64,000 nt of DNA from Cyanophora paradoxa (GCA_004431415.1 QPMI01000004.1:62001-126000), one strand, 5' to 3'. Positions 10,980-25,623 are shown, counted from the first letter of the stretch. A program made the numbers and translations. The notes: generated by a model from the sequence alone, not told the origin.

Positions 10980-13283
10980 ATGCAGGGCGATGGGGAGCTC
11001 CGTAAGGAGGACGGCCAAGCTCAAACGTGCGACCGCGGACGTGGCGAGTCGGCCGTCTGCTGCTCACCCGCCTTGGACGCCCGCAGGCACCCGCTGACGT
11101 ACGGGGTGACGGGACCGATCTCTCTGGAGCCGCCCCGCGAGGAAGAGCTGCGGCTTACGGAGGAGCTGGAGAGCTTTCTGCGGGAGGCGAACCTGTACGA
11201 AGGGCCCGAGGAGGCGCAGCGCCGTGAGGCGGTCATGGGGCGTTTCAATGAGCTCGTGCGTGACTGGGCCCGTCGCATGATCGCCCGCAAGGTGCGCCGC
11301 CGCGCCGTGGGCGGCGCGGCGCTGCACACGCGGCCGGCAGGGCCTTGCCGAGCACATCGGGGACGGCGGGACGCGCATTTTCTCGTTCGGATCCTACAGA
11401 CTCGGCGTGCACGGGCCGGGGGCGGACATGGACACACTCATCGTGTGCCCCGACAGCGTGGACCGCGGCATGTTCTTCACCGACTTCTACCAGACGCTCG
11501 AGGGCCTGCCCGAGGTCTCGGACCTCTGCGTGCGGCCGCCCTCGCCCGCCGCTCAGCGCCCGTCGCCGATACGCCGCCCAGAGCGTGCCCGACGCGTACG
11601 TGCCGGTCATCAAGATGAAGTTCGACGGGTTCCACGTGCGCCCGCCGCGGCCTGGGGCGCGCCCGGGACCCGACGCTCGGCGGGGGGCGGGGGCGCCAGC
11701 TGGACTGCCTGTTCGCGAAGATGGCTACGCGAGTGATCGGCCCCGACTTCGACATCCTGGACGAGGCTTGCCTGCGGAGCCTCGACGAGAAGAGCGTCCT
11801 CTCCGTGAACGGCTGCCGCGTCACGGACCAGATCCTCCGCCTCGTCCCCTCCGTCGCCTCCTTCCGCACCACCCTCCGCGCCATCAAGCTCTGGGCCAAG
11901 CGTCCGCCCCGCCCCGCCCCGCCCCGGCTGCCCCGCCCAGCGCACGCGGACCGCGCCGCAGGGCGCGGCGTCTACTCGAACGTGCTGGGGTACCTGGGGG
12001 GCGTCTCGTGGGCCCTTACGGTGGCGCGCATCTGTCAGTTCTACCCGCGGGCGCCCCCTGCAGCGCTCCTCGCTAAGTTCTTCCTCATCTTCCGCGAGTG
12101 GAAGTGGCCCACGCCCGTCGTCCTGCGGCCCATCGTCCCCTTCGTCGCGGGGCTCGCCCCGCCCAACCCCGTGTGGGACCCCAAGGCGAACCCCCGCGAC
12201 AAGCAGGACCTCATGCCCGTCATCACCCCGGCCTTCCCCTCCATGAACTCGGCCCGCCCCCCGAGCCGCCGCCACGCGCCCGCGCAGCGCCTGACTCCGC
12301 GCCAGACGTACAACGTGTCGGCCTCGACGCTCCGCGTCCTGCAGGAGGAGTTCGAGCGCGGCGCCGCCATCGCCATGCGGGCCCGCCCCGCGCCACGCGC
12401 CAGAGGCGGCGGCGGCTGACGGCGGGGGCAGGTGCGGGGGGGCGGGGCGGCGGGGGCGGGGGCGCTGCGGGAGCTCTTCGAGCCGGCGGACTTCTTCGGG
12501 CGGCACCGCTCCTTCCTGCGGGTCGACGTCGCCGCGGGGACGGCGCCCGACTTCCGCCGCTGGGCCGGCTGGGTGGAGAGCAAGCTCCGCCTCCTCGTGC
12601 GCTTCCTCGAGCAGCAGGGCGCCCTCGAGCGCGTCCGCCCGTGGCCGGAGCCGCTCGAGGAGGCCGCCGGGCCCCACACGCACAGCGCCGCCTACTTCGT
12701 CGGTATCGAGCTCCCGCGGGGCGGGGCCGGCCGCCAGGGCCCGCCCCCCGTCGTCAACCTGGCGCCCCCCGTGGAGGCCTTCTGCGCCCTCGTCCGCGAC
12801 CGGCGCGCCCCGCCCCGCCCCGCCCCGCCCTCGCGGCCCTCACCCCGCGGCAGCTTCCCCGAGCGCGCCCCGGGCATGGAGGTCTCCGTCTCCCACATAC
12901 GCCGGTCCGCCCACGCCCGCAGCCCCGCCGACCCACGCCCCACACCGCTCCCAGGCGAGACCTGCCCCCATCTCTGCTCCCCTCAACACAAGCTCCCGAG
13001 CCAGCGGCGGCCGCGCACCGGCCGCCGGCCGCTGGCACCACGACAGTGAAGCGTGAGCCCGCGCCCGCTGGTGCGTCAGGCTTCCGCAGGCCCTGAGCTT
13101 CGTGAGCGTGAGTCCCTCCGGGCAGACGGCTCTCTGGCGGGCCCCAAGCGTGCCCGCTTCAACTCCCCCGGAGACGAGCTCCCGGGGCAGCTCTCGCAGC
13201 CGCCCGCGGCCGGCACGTCGCGTACCCCCCCCCCCCCCCCCCTTTCTCCCGCCACCCTCCCCCGCCACCCACCTGCCACCTGA
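10980..13283 (+). CDS. Nuclear poly(A) polymerase
   Basis: Adds poly(A) tails to mRNA. Seen, in order: YGVTGPISLEPP, the nucleotidyltransferase core IFSFGSYRLGVHGPGADMD with the paired catalytic aspartates, VPDAYVPVIKMKFDGF with the third acidic region, LDCLFAKMA, SVNGCRVTDQILRLVP, FRTTLRAIKLWAK, VYSNVLGYLGGVSWALTVAR, WPTPVVL, PVWDPKANPRDKQDLMPVIT and TYNVSASTLRVLQEEF, then the RNA-binding C-terminal domain (RRWAGWVESKLRLLVRFLE, AYFVGIEL). The order and spacing are those of eukaryotic canonical PAP. A 50-nt intron follows the RRMIARK codons. The end is less certain: a basic, likely nuclear-localising tail (TTVKREPAPAG, GPKRARFNSPG) is reached through one more intron. The start at ATG 10980 probably needs an upstream intron to reach the frame at 11090. 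Converges with the peroxiredoxin-like gene. Confidence 0.87.
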
Positions 13284-13847
13284 CACCCACCTGCCACCTT
13301 ACATCCGTCGCAGGCTGGAGCGGGCCTCAGCAGCAAGAGCCACAAACCATCCCCCTCGTCCGGGAGTCGAGTTCTCGCTGCACGCCGAGCCCGCCCCCCG
13401 TATGCAGCGCATTAACATCCGTCACTCCCGGCGACGAGCAAGGTGCTGCCTTGCGACGAGCAAGGTGCTGCCTTGAAGACTGATATCTGACATCCGCCGC
13501 AGGCGCTGACGCGGCAATTGATCTCGCCGCGAGAGTTGCAAGCGGGCCGATTGGGGCTGCGCCGTCGCGACCGATCAAAGTCTCTCTTAAGCGACGGCCA
13601 GAGCATTTGGCAGACTGCAACCCCATCTCTAGTGGGACATGATTGTCCTTCACGAATCAATTCCCACACAAATTCGCCCCAAACGCAAGCTACATTCACT
13701 AGCTTCCTCTGCTTGATGACATTCGTTGGGTTTGTGTATTGAGACAACGCTGGCACAGGGTTTATTGCCGCGGCAATGTTGGCGGCCAGCGACAGGAAGG
13801 GAAAGGCGGGACAAGGAGAGGAGGGATGAGAGGTTTCTACAAGAGAG
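13284..13847. other. Convergent intergenic region with a 22-bp tandem duplication
   Basis: No gene seen. Contains two exact head-to-tail copies of a 22-bp unit at 13431-13474 (core GAGCAAGGTGCTGCC) and C-rich sequence at 13226-13262. Holds the 3' ends of poly(A) polymerase and the peroxiredoxin-like gene. Confidence 0.6.
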
Positions 13848-14898
13848 TTAGAAGAAGGAGAAGATACCGCCGTGGCTGGCCTCCCGAGGCGCATAGCTGT
13901 AGCTGTAGCCGCCACCGCCGCCGAGCTTCTCAAGAACCTGCCGGGAGACTGTAAGTCTCCCGTAAGTGTAAACCTGGATCCGTTGTCGCACCTCGCCCGC
14001 GCGAACGACGTGCTCGTCGTACGTCTTGTCGTAGTCGTAGCTGGACGAGTCATGCACCATCTTCACGAGACCATCACGGTCGACAACGTAGGTGACCTTC
14101 TTCGGCCACCTGCAAGGAAACTCGCGACCGACACACGGAGAAAGCACGTGAATGCAACGTACCACGCGAAGGCGGGGTTAACCTTGAAGGCACGGGCAAG
14201 CTTCCACTCGGGGTCCGCGAGGACCGCGAACGGCACGCGCTGCTTCTGGGTCCACGCCTGAATGTTCTGGGGCGAGTCCAGGCAGACGCAGATGACCTGC
14301 ACAACAGAAAAAAAGCGTGAGAAGAGTTCCTCACGAGCAAACACCACAGACGGCTCACCTCGGCGCCGAGCGAGCGGAACTTCTTGTACTGCGACGCATA
14401 GAGGTTCACCAGGTGCATGCCGGCCTTGTGACGCTGGTCGTATGTGCTGATGTCAGTGACGGCGCTGTTCGAGCTGTAAAGCTTGCCGGGCTTCTCGACA
14501 TCGCTGTTGGTCATAAGGTACTTCGCGGTCGTCTTGACCTGCGATGCGGAAACGACGCAGCTCAGCACACACGCGCCAAGTGGCAGAAACAATCGAGGGG
14601 GCTCACAGCGGGGATGAAGAAGATGACCAGGTTCCGCTGGCCCTGCGATAACGGAAACCGCGGTTAGCTCGCAGCCGACACGTCCGACGTTGCCAAACGC
14701 AGCCTCTAGAGTACATCTATAGTTTTTCCACGCCGAAAGAAGCGGCCGGCAACCGCTTATTGCCGGAGTCACATCCGCGGCGCGAACTGCGACAGAGGAG
14801 CCACGCACGACGATGCTGTCAATGCTGACGGTGTTCCCGAGCTGGTCGATGGCCGTCCAGCCGGTCGGGATCTTCTCGTTGATGCGCAGCGGGCCCAT
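13848..14898 (-). CDS. Peroxiredoxin-like (AhpC/TSA fold) protein lacking a recognisable peroxidatic Cys
   Basis: Seen: start MGPLRINEKIPTGWTAIDQLGN, then GQRNLVIFFIPA (the first beta strand of the thioredoxin fold), HLVNLYASQYKKFRSLGAEVICVCLDSP, QKQRVPFAVLADPEWKLARAFKV and VTYVVDRDGLVKMV. These match PrxQ/Bcp-type peroxiredoxins. In that family a Cys sits in a TPGCT-like motif just after the first strand. Here that segment is an insertion (VKTTAKYLMTNSDVEK...) and the equivalent helix reads HKAGMHLVNLYASQY without Cys. The only cysteines visible are in VICVCLD. Several introns (gtgagc...cag) separate the exons. A 36-nt in-frame GT-AG segment at 13938-13973 may be an intron. Inference: fold retained, peroxidase chemistry probably lost or altered. 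Ends in a Gly/Tyr/Ser-rich tail at 13848. Same strand as CTP synthase, the only such neighbours here. Confidence 0.68.
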
Positions 14899-17568
<2,670 letters not shown>

Positions 17569-17894
17569 CTCCGCGCCAGAGGAACGCTGGCGTGCCGAGC
17601 TCAGGAGCTTGCTCGGACTCCCCTCTGCCCCCCCCCCCATCCTTCCCCCCCCCCCCCCCGGCCCCCGGCCCCTCCCCTTCCTCCCTCCCCCTCTCGTCAA
17701 TCCTTCGACCCCCTCCCGCTCCGAAAAAACCTCCCGCCCCCTCCCCAAGCAAGGTGTCCGCGTCAAACCAGCGCCAGTCCGCAGCCTCTCATCAGCGCAG
17801 CAACTCCAGCCGCACGGCAAGAGCGCCTGCAACGTGACGAGCTGGCATTCACAGTGCTCCTTGCGCTTAGCTCCCTGAAACCAGCTCAAGCGGA
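17569..17894. promoter_or_regulatory. Divergent upstream region of CTP synthase and DYNLT2B with C-rich tract
   Basis: 326 bp between two divergent start codons. Holds a polypyrimidine stretch at about 17620-17700 (C runs up to about 13). The part next to DYNLT2B (from about 17753) is the sequence duplicated in inverted form at 1180-1501. Confidence 0.5.
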
Positions 17895-18481
17895 ATGGAG
17901 GCGAAGCGGAAAGAGGCTGCCTATCAGGTGGCACCGTCGTACCAGAACAAGTTCGTGTCTGCCCGATGCACTGAGTGAGAGCGCGGTGGCTGAGCGCGCC
18001 GCGCAGGCTCAAGCCTGCCGTAGTCAAAAGCCACATACACGAAGTGCTCGTCAGAAAGCTGCATGGCCAGTTTTACAACGCGGAAAACATGTCTCAGTGG
18101 ACTCGAGAGATTTCGGACGAGATCAAGAACAAGCTTAAAGGTCGGACGAGTGAACCGTTCATGGATTCGCGTCTACACGCGCTCTTGACGCGCCATCAGA
18201 GTTCGAATTGGGCCGGTACAAGTATGTCGTCCAGGTTGTCATCGGGGAGCAGCGAGGCGAGGGCGTCCGGTATGGTCAATGCCACTTCCCTTGCTCGCCC
18301 CCTGCTTGACAAGCAACGACAGCATGGCATGTAGATGCTTCTGGGATTCGAACACTGACAACTATGCTCAGGATGTCTTCATGAATGCAAGTCTCCGGCC
18401 TTGCTTACAGTTTGCACCTGACGTCTCTTGCAGGAAAGCCTCTTCTGTGTTGCTGCTGCTTTCGGAGTTTACTTGTATTAG
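17895..18481 (+). CDS. Tctex1-type dynein light chain (DYNLT2B/TCTEX1D2-like)
   Basis: Light chain of the dynein-2 motor for retrograde intraflagellar transport, also found in axonemal dyneins. Seen: five exons. Exon 1 [20 protein letters not shown]; intron 17955-18013 (59 nt); exon 2 [39 protein letters not shown]; exon 3 [18 protein letters not shown]; exon 4 [18 protein letters not shown]; exon 5 [15 protein letters not shown] with TAG at 18479. The blocks match TCTEX1D2 closely and length (about 125 residues) is usual. The last intron (18387-18433, 47 nt) starts GCAAGT, a GC-AG intron with an otherwise strong donor. A broken inverted copy of the 5' part lies at 1180-1501. Exon 1 ATG lies about 330 bp from the CTP synthase start on the other strand. 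Confidence 0.9.
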
Positions 18482-19077
18482 TTCGTAGTCAATTGCTGTC
18501 GTGTTATCTCTGTTTTTCAATCTATCGTGTTAATGACAGTTGGCTTTTACATGTGCTTCTCTATGGACCAAACAGAATGAAGCAGCATGCGGCCCAAGAA
18601 GCAGAATGAAGCAGCATGGCATGGCAGAATGAAGCAGCATGGCAGAATGAATGACCTGATTTAGTCAGAAATTTTTTGCATCACGTAATTCAATTACACA
18701 TGCCGGCCTCTGATTGATGTTGCACAGCTTCAGATCTGGATCTAGATATGCTCGACTAGATGAGCGCATTGTGCACGTGTGATCATCATGAATCTAAACA
18801 AAAATTAAAGGGAGCTGGGTCTCAGAGTCTAGTACGTGACGGGGGCCTGGGACCCCAGTCCCGAGCCGCGGCCGGCGCCGTCGGAGGGGAGGCCCTGAGG
18901 CCTAGGCCGATCGCGAGGTCATCCGGGCCGCCGGGCAGCCGCCGCGCTCCCGCGGAGCGCCGCAAGGGTGGCAGGGCTCCGCAAGAGGGCCGGGCCAGGT
19001 GGACGGCATGGAGCCTCGGAGCCGGAGCCAAATTCGAAGGCCTTATATTTAATTATAATTAAGGGAGGGGGGCGGAG
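18482..19077. repeat. Intergenic region with imperfect tandem repeats (GCAGAATGAAGCAGCATG)
   Basis: No gene seen. At 18575-18655 a unit close to GCAGAATGAAGCAGCATG recurs about four times with variable ends. The remainder to 19077 becomes GC-rich and probably includes the 5' junction of the following retrotransposon fragment, whose exact edge I cannot place. Confidence 0.55.
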
Positions 19078-21501
19078 ATGCTGCCGAGCCGGGCCTGGCC
19101 CAGCGCTGAGCCTGGCAGTGGATTCGGCCTCGGGCCTGGCGGAGAGAGAGCCGACCCGAACGCTGAGGGCGCAGGCCTGTACTGCCGCTGCGACGGGCAC
19201 TGTCAGAACACGGAACCCAAGAAACGCAAACGAACGTACACGGCGATCCAGGGAACCGGAAAGAACTACTGGCACCGCGACGCGCGATGCGAACATGCCG
19301 ATCCGAGCCAGTGTCCCGAGATGAGCCAATGCGACGGACCCTGGGCAGAGGGTCAGGGCTGGTGGGAAGACGAGGATGCCCTCTTCGGACTGACCGGCGA
19401 GGTCCTCGAGGAACCTATCCACATCACCAGGCCGGACACGGCTGGCGGCGGACAGACGACGGCGTCAACAAGAGGGCGCAAGCAGACCCACACGGGCCCG
19501 ACCCTGGCGTACTTTGACCCCGGCCTGCTGGACGAGCGGAAGCGCCAGCAGCTGCTCCTCCTCGCCCGAGTGAAAGCAGTCCAAGACGGAGATGAGCGGT
19601 TCCTCCGCCGCGCCCTACTCCCGGAGGCGGAGGCGGCGCTGCAAACAGCGCTCGAGATGGCGTTGGCGGCGGAGCCGAGGGCCGAACCGCTGGATGAAGC
19701 ACCGCCCGTCTCAAACCCCCGCGAACTGAGAGATCTGTATCAGGCGAGCTTCGGGCCTGAGACGTGGAGCGAGCAAGACGGCCAGTACTGGCAGCACGCA
19801 CTCGCGCTCTGGGAGACGATCGAGAAGTACGAGCTCGAGAAGCACGGCAACGCGCATCCGAGGTTACTGAACATATGGACGGATGGGAGCCTATTCAAGG
19901 GTCAGACGGAAGGCGCGCACGCGGGCTACGGGGTGGTGGTACCTGCGACCGCTGCGGACGGCGAGCGGCTGAACCCGGACGAGGCTGCGACCGAATGCCT
20001 CGGCCGGCTTCGAGGGCTCCAGGAGATCAATAAAGCTGAACTCCAAGCGGCGATCGTGGCAGACGTACTGGCGCCGAACGGGATGCGCCTGCACACGGAC
20101 AGTCAGAACGTCTGCACGTGGTACCAGAAGTTCGTGCGGAACGCACACCAGCAGCACGCGCGCGACTACGTCAGACACCCCTGCAACGCAGAGCTGTATG
20201 CGTGGTCGCGCTTCCGAGCCCTGATGCAGCAACGAGAACACCGAAGAGCGGTGGCGCTCGTCAAGGTCAAGGCCCATAGCAAGAGGGAACCCCTCCACGA
20301 ACTAAACGATGCGGCTGACAAGGCGGCCAAACGGGCGGCCAAGCTCGAGCCGCAGCCGCCAAACACGCTGACAGAGGACATCTTCCTCCCGCCCGCGTTC
20401 AGCATGCCGGCGGTGCTGACGATCCAAGGGCCAGACAGGATAGTGCGGCGGGTCGAAGGAGATCCCCGGCGGCATGCTGCTGTGCTGCACGCGCACCACA
20501 CGCACTTTGCCTGGGAGAACCAGCTGAACGCGGGGGAATGGCTGCGAGCGCCGGTGGACCACGGCGCAGTGTACGATCAGATGGCAATGGGACCCCGCCG
20601 CGTCGGTGTGAGCCAAGAAAGCAACTGCTTCAGGGGTACCCACGTGAAGCTCGTGCTGGGTACGGTGGCTACAGCGACGGTCCGCAAACGCGACGCGCCG
20701 GAGCTCTACAGTGAGATAAACCCCGGCGGGTTCTGCGCCCTCTGCAGCGTACGCCAGACCGATAACGAGGGCCGGCCCCGGCTCGTTGCTGGCCCCGTGG
20801 AGACGCTCGAACACGTCCTCTCCTGCCCCAGCGCGCCAGCGGTAACGGCACGCGTGGAAGCAGAAGCCAAAATAGCAGAGGTAGTCGCCAGCGAGCTACC
20901 GGAGGCACTCAAGCGGTCGGTACCGCAGGCGCTTGCTACGTCTCTGAAGGTCACGCGCGTGGCTGACCTGACGCTCACACAGACAGAGCGACAAACTCAG
21001 CTTTGGGTGCTGCGCGGGCTGCCACCAGCCGGCCTCACTGATCTGATCCGCGAGACCGTGGAGGACGAGGTCCAGGCGGGCAAGATCGCCCGCAAGCTAA
21101 CGAAAGCGATCGGTGAACAGGCGCACAAAACCTGGGCTGCACGATGCAAAGCGTACGCAGACTGGGAGAAGGCGTGCGGGATCACGAAGGTGATGAAAGA
21201 GCGACGCGCGAAGCCCCCACGCGCCGAGCCGCGCCCCCGAGAGACGGCCGCGAAACCTGGCGGGCACCGACGCAAGCGCAGGAAACTCGCAATCGACGAA
21301 CCGGCACAGCCGCGCGAGCGCTGCGCGGAGTGCCAAGCGCTTATGTCCAGGCACCGGGGTGGGGACGCCCTGGCCCTATCCTCACTGAGCTGCCCCCCAG
21401 ACGATCACGGCTGGGTCCGGGCGGCGGAGGCAATGCAGGTGTACGACCACACCAACAGGTATGCATGGGGCGTGGGGACAGCAAGGACCAGACCACGCTA
21501 A
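19078..21501 (+). mobile_element. Retrotransposon-derived ORF: zinc-binding N-terminus, RNase H domain, CCHC tail
   Basis: A single 807-codon ORF without introns, unlike the host genes. Seen: a Cys/His-rich start (YCRCDGHCQ, RCEHADPSQCPEMSQC); a type I RNase H with the four acidic residues, in LNIWTDGSLF, INKAELQAA, RLHTDSQN and LNDAADKAAKRA; a C-terminal CALC...ETLEHVLSC pattern like the zinc motif found near the end of many non-LTR retrotransposon polyproteins; and a last CAECQALMSRH...CPPDDH cluster. No reverse transcriptase is present. Inference: the 3' half of a non-LTR element that was 5' truncated on insertion, possibly the same family as the ORF at 59779-64000, whose 3' part lies outside this window. 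A G-rich stretch follows the stop at 21501. The alternative is a domesticated RNase H protein. Confidence 0.7.
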
Positions 21502-22555
21502 ACGTTGAGAGGGGGTGCTTTCTGGGGGGGGGGCTTGGGGGGCACGGCGGGGTCAACAACACGAGGAGGACACAAACAGTGGAGCGGGAGCCGGTAGCCC
21601 ACTAAACAGGGGCTGGCCAGCAACTTTTCTATTTCACACCTTGTCTTTCTCTAACTGCTGCATGCTACGAGGATGGAGTAGGGCATTGCCAGCAGAGATT
21701 AGGACCTTTCTAACTAGACTTTCGTAGGACTTAGAAATGCAGCAACGTAGACGTCACAGGAAAAGTAGAAATGCAGTTGTAATTAGAATAACTAGATGTA
21801 TAGGCACAGCACGCAAGAGTCCTCATATTCTCTTCCTGGATACAGTTTTCAGTGAGGGTATGGTCGACGTTACGACTTCATTGTTGTATGGATGTGCTAA
21901 TGCAAATCAAATCCTGGCGGAGAGAGATGCCATGATGCTGCCGCGCCGAGGCTCAGCCGCTGAGCGGCTCGATGATCATGAGGGGCTCATGCATGATTTC
22001 ATTTCAAAGTGCCCGCGGCCGCGGCTGTCACAGTGTACATGTGTGACTCAGTGCGTCACGGCGTGAACTCACTGAATCAGCTTAATGTGATTTATTGCCT
22101 CAGGGCCTGCCAGGCCGCTGTGGCTAGCCTAAGTAGTGCTGCATTAATTAGTGGGTCATGACCGTCGGACATCATGGCATAAGACTGTGCAGGCTATAGC
22201 TAGGGACCTCAGGGCCTGTTCACGGGTGTCACTGATATATCGATGTCAATTCCAACCTGGCCCAGTGGCGGCACTCAATGACGTGAGTGACAGTGACTAC
22301 AGGTCCCGCGGGCCCGGATTCAAAATAAAATGATTCACACATTCGGTACACGTAGGCCATGGTGTACATGTGTGGCCCGGCGGCCGTTCCACTCTGTGTC
22401 AATTGCACTCAGTGACTGCGGCAACCTGGCACTGAGTGACTACAGGTTCACAGGTTCACAAGTTCGCCGAGTCGGTAGGCTACAGGTGGGCTCTGATCAT
22501 GAGGCTCACGTGCACGAGAGCCTAGCTCTTGTCAGTTGTCAACTGAAAGCTGGCA
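21502..22555. other. Intergenic region with repeated dyads around TGACTACAGG and CACTCAGTGAC
   Basis: No gene seen. The first 100 bases are probably the 3' untranslated end of the retroelement. From about 22030 to 22460 short units such as CACTCAGTGAC, GTGACTCAGTGCGTCAC and AGTGACTACAGGT recur in both orientations. Kinesin ends at 22556. Confidence 0.45.
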
Positions 22556-25500
22556 CTAAGAGCAGGCTTGGGAAGCGGGGCTGGGAGGCTCGGTGCTTGG
22601 GGGCAGTGCTTCGGGTGCCGGCTGCTCGCCGGCAGGCGACGCCGGCGGTAGCTCGCTCGAGATCAGACCCGGGGCCCGCGCAGGCGAGATGAAATCCCGA
22701 AACTGCGGAGCACGGCGGTGAGCCCGAGAGTGCCGAGCGGTTAGCCCGAAGACCCGCGGCACCTGCGAGGCGAGGCGCCCAAACAGCCCGGGGGGGCCCG
22801 GCGGCGAGGCACCCCGCCCACCCGCGGCGTCGCCTGCTGCCTCTGCCCCGTACGCAGCGGCCTGGTACCCCGGCGGATCGGCGTCCCGGGTGGCGCGGGG
22901 CCGCGGAGCTCCGCCGCCGCCCCGGAGGGGCCGCACAACCCGCCCCCCACCGCCGCCGCCGCCCATCCCCTGCTTCAGGACGCTCACCTCCCGCTGCAAC
23001 CTGCGGGCCGGTCGGTTGCGGCGGGGGATGGGCGGGGCGGGGCGGGGCGCGCCGCTCGGAGCGCTCGCGGTAGACGGCGACTTGCGCGCGGGCGTCGCCG
23101 AGGAGCGCCTCGAGGGCCGCGGCGCGCTCGGCGGCGGCGGCGGCCTCGGCGCGCTGCCGCTCGCAGAAGGCGCGCAGCTGCTCGAAGGCGGCGGCGGCGT
23201 GGGCGGCCTCCTCGCGGCGGCGCTCGGCGCGGTGCTCCGCCTCGCGGGCGCGCGCCTCCAGCGCCGCCTCGCGGTCGCGGCCCTCGTCGACGGCGATCTC
23301 GAGCTCGAGGGCCCGCTCCGAGCGCTCCCGCATCTCCGCCAGCACCCGCGCCCGCAGCTCCCCCGCCGCCCCCTCCGCCCGCGCCAGCTGCTCCCGCACC
23401 GCCCGCAGCTCCCCCTCCACCCGCTCCAGCTCGCCGTGCCGCCCCGCCCCCGCCTCCAGCTGTTCCACGTACCCCCGCACCGCCTCCTGCCGGCCCCTCA
23501 GCGCGGCGGGGGCGGGCGCGGCGCGGACGGCGGGCCGGACCGGGGCGGAGGCGAGGGCGGCGGCGAGGTCGGGGGGCGGGGCGTGTGCCCCCGGGGCCGG
23601 AGCTCGAGCTCGAGGGCGGCGACGGCGGCGCCCCCGCCGGCGACGGCCCCTCGAGGGCCTCCACGGCGCGCCGCAGCTCGGGCCCCGCCAGCGCCAGCGG
23701 CTCCCCCGCGAGGCGCCGGTACCGCTCGAGGCGCGCCGACTGCGCCCGCAGCTCCTCCCGCAGGCCCTCCGCCTCCGCCCGCGCCGCCTCGGCCTCCTCC
23801 CGCTCCTGTCCCCCGGCCCCGTCGCCCTGCCGCCGCCTCCCCCGGGCGGAAGGGACGCACGCGGGCGGGGCGGAGAGGGCGGCGTCGAGGGCAGCACGGA
23901 GGGCGGCGGCGTCGGCCTCGCGCCGCTGCGCCTCGTCCGCCTGCGGGGGCGCGTCGGGCGCGGCGCGGCGGGCCGTTGCGCCGCCCGGGCGCACGAGGTC
24001 GGCGATCTGCTCGAGGAGCGAGTCGTTGACGTCGCGCGCCTCCTGCAGCCGCGCCTCCCGCTCCCGCAGCGCCCCTCCAGCTCCCCCGCACGCCCTGCCG
24101 CCCGTCACCCGCCCCGCCCCGCCCCGCCCCGCCCGGCGCCCCGCGCACCCTCGAGCTCCGCGACGGCGGCGGCGGGGGGCCGGGGCGGCGGAGGCGCCGG
24201 GGCCCTCGAGGGCGGCGAGGCGGGCGCGGCAGCGGGCGAGCTCGGCGTCGGCGGCGGCGAGGGCGCGCTGCAGGTCGGCGGCGCTCCGCTCGCGGTTGAC
24301 GGTGGCCCGGTTGGTGATGCACTTGGCGCGGGCCCCGAAGCGGAGCGTGGAGAGGGTCTCCGCCTCGTTGAAGGCGGCGGGGGAGGCGCAGCAGACGAGC
24401 GCCGTCCGCGAGTTGCCCCCGAGCGCCTCCTGCAGCACCCGCGTCAGCTTCGAGTCCCGGTACGGCACGTGCCCGCCCTGCGCAGCGCCCGTCAGGCGAC
24501 GCGCTTGTCGCGGCTGGCGCGGGGCGGCGGACGCGGCCGTCGGTGAGGGCGTTGATGACGTTGCCGAGGGCGGAGAGCGAGCGGTTGATGTTCTTCGCCT
24601 CCTCCAGGGCCTGGCCCTCGGCCCCCGTCTTGCCTACCTTCTCGGAGCCGGCGAGGTCGACCAGGTGCAGCTTCCCGCTGCGCGTCCCCGCCTCGCTGCG
24701 CTGCACGATGCTCACCACGAGTACCGCGTGCGACCGCGAGCTCTCCGCGTTCATCCCTGCCCGCCGTCGGCCGCGCCGCGCGGCGGGCGGGGGGCGCGGC
24801 GCACGGGTGGCGGCGACGGCGCGGTTGGCGGCCCCCTCGCGCATCAGGTCGAGCACCTCCGCCTCGGAGGAGACGTAGATCTCGGTCGCCCCCTCGACCC
24901 AGACGCCCCGCCCGCGCTCCTCCCGCACCGCCAGGCCCTCCCGCCCCGCTGCCGCTCGCCGTCGGTCCCAGCGCGCCCGGGGCCGGGGCCGGTCCGGAGC
25001 CGCGCACGGTCGAAGAGGTCGCGGATGCGCTCGAGGTAGATCTCGAAGTAGGAGACCTTGACGAGGAACTCGGTGCCGGCGTCCGCGCGCTGCACCCCCT
25101 CGAAGACGCCCTCCACCATCCGCGGGATGACCCCCCGCAGCTCGCTGTCCTCAATCGAGGGGCCCTGCATCGTGTGCGTCTTCCCGCTCGACGTCTGCCC
25201 GTAGGCGAAGACCGTCCCGTTGTAGCCCTGCAGCACGTCCTCCACGATCGGCCGCGCTGCGTACTCGTACACCTCCTCCTGCGTGCACGACTCTCCGAAC
25301 ACCCGGTCGAACGTGAACGTGTGCTTCTCGTTGGTCGTCCCCTGCGCGACGTCGGCGGGGCGCCGCTCGCCAGACTGATGCAGCGAACGCGCCTGGAACC
25401 GTACGGACTGCCCGTCGGAGCCCAGCTCGATGCACGCTGCGCCGCCTTTGGCGAGCTCCGACGCATTCTGCGGCCTGTACCGCGCGCGTGAGAGCGCGCG

Positions 25501-25623
25501 GGCGAGAAGCGCTGCGGCGGACCTGAATCGTGCGAGCACGCATATATTGTTCGCGTCGCGCTTCTCCTTAGCGCCGCCATTCGCAGGGGCGCTTCGCGCT
25601 TCGTTGGGCCGCTGCGGTCGCAT
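22556..25623 (-). CDS. Kinesin-1 heavy chain (KIF5-like)
   Basis: Plus-end-directed microtubule motor. Seen: motor domain from [11 protein letters not shown] at 25623: [13 protein letters not shown] after intron removal, [39 protein letters not shown]-loop [42 protein letters not shown], switch [14 protein letters not shown], switch [68 protein letters not shown]. Spelling is kinesin-1-like (PIVEDVLxGYNGT, KTGAEGxxLxEAKNIN). The rest is Ala/Glu/Arg-rich coiled coil ([43 protein letters not shown]) and a disordered Pro-rich tail ending PASQACS at 22556. The coiled-coil exons are extremely GC-rich and their borders are tentative. Divergent from the citrate carrier gene. Confidence 0.88.
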
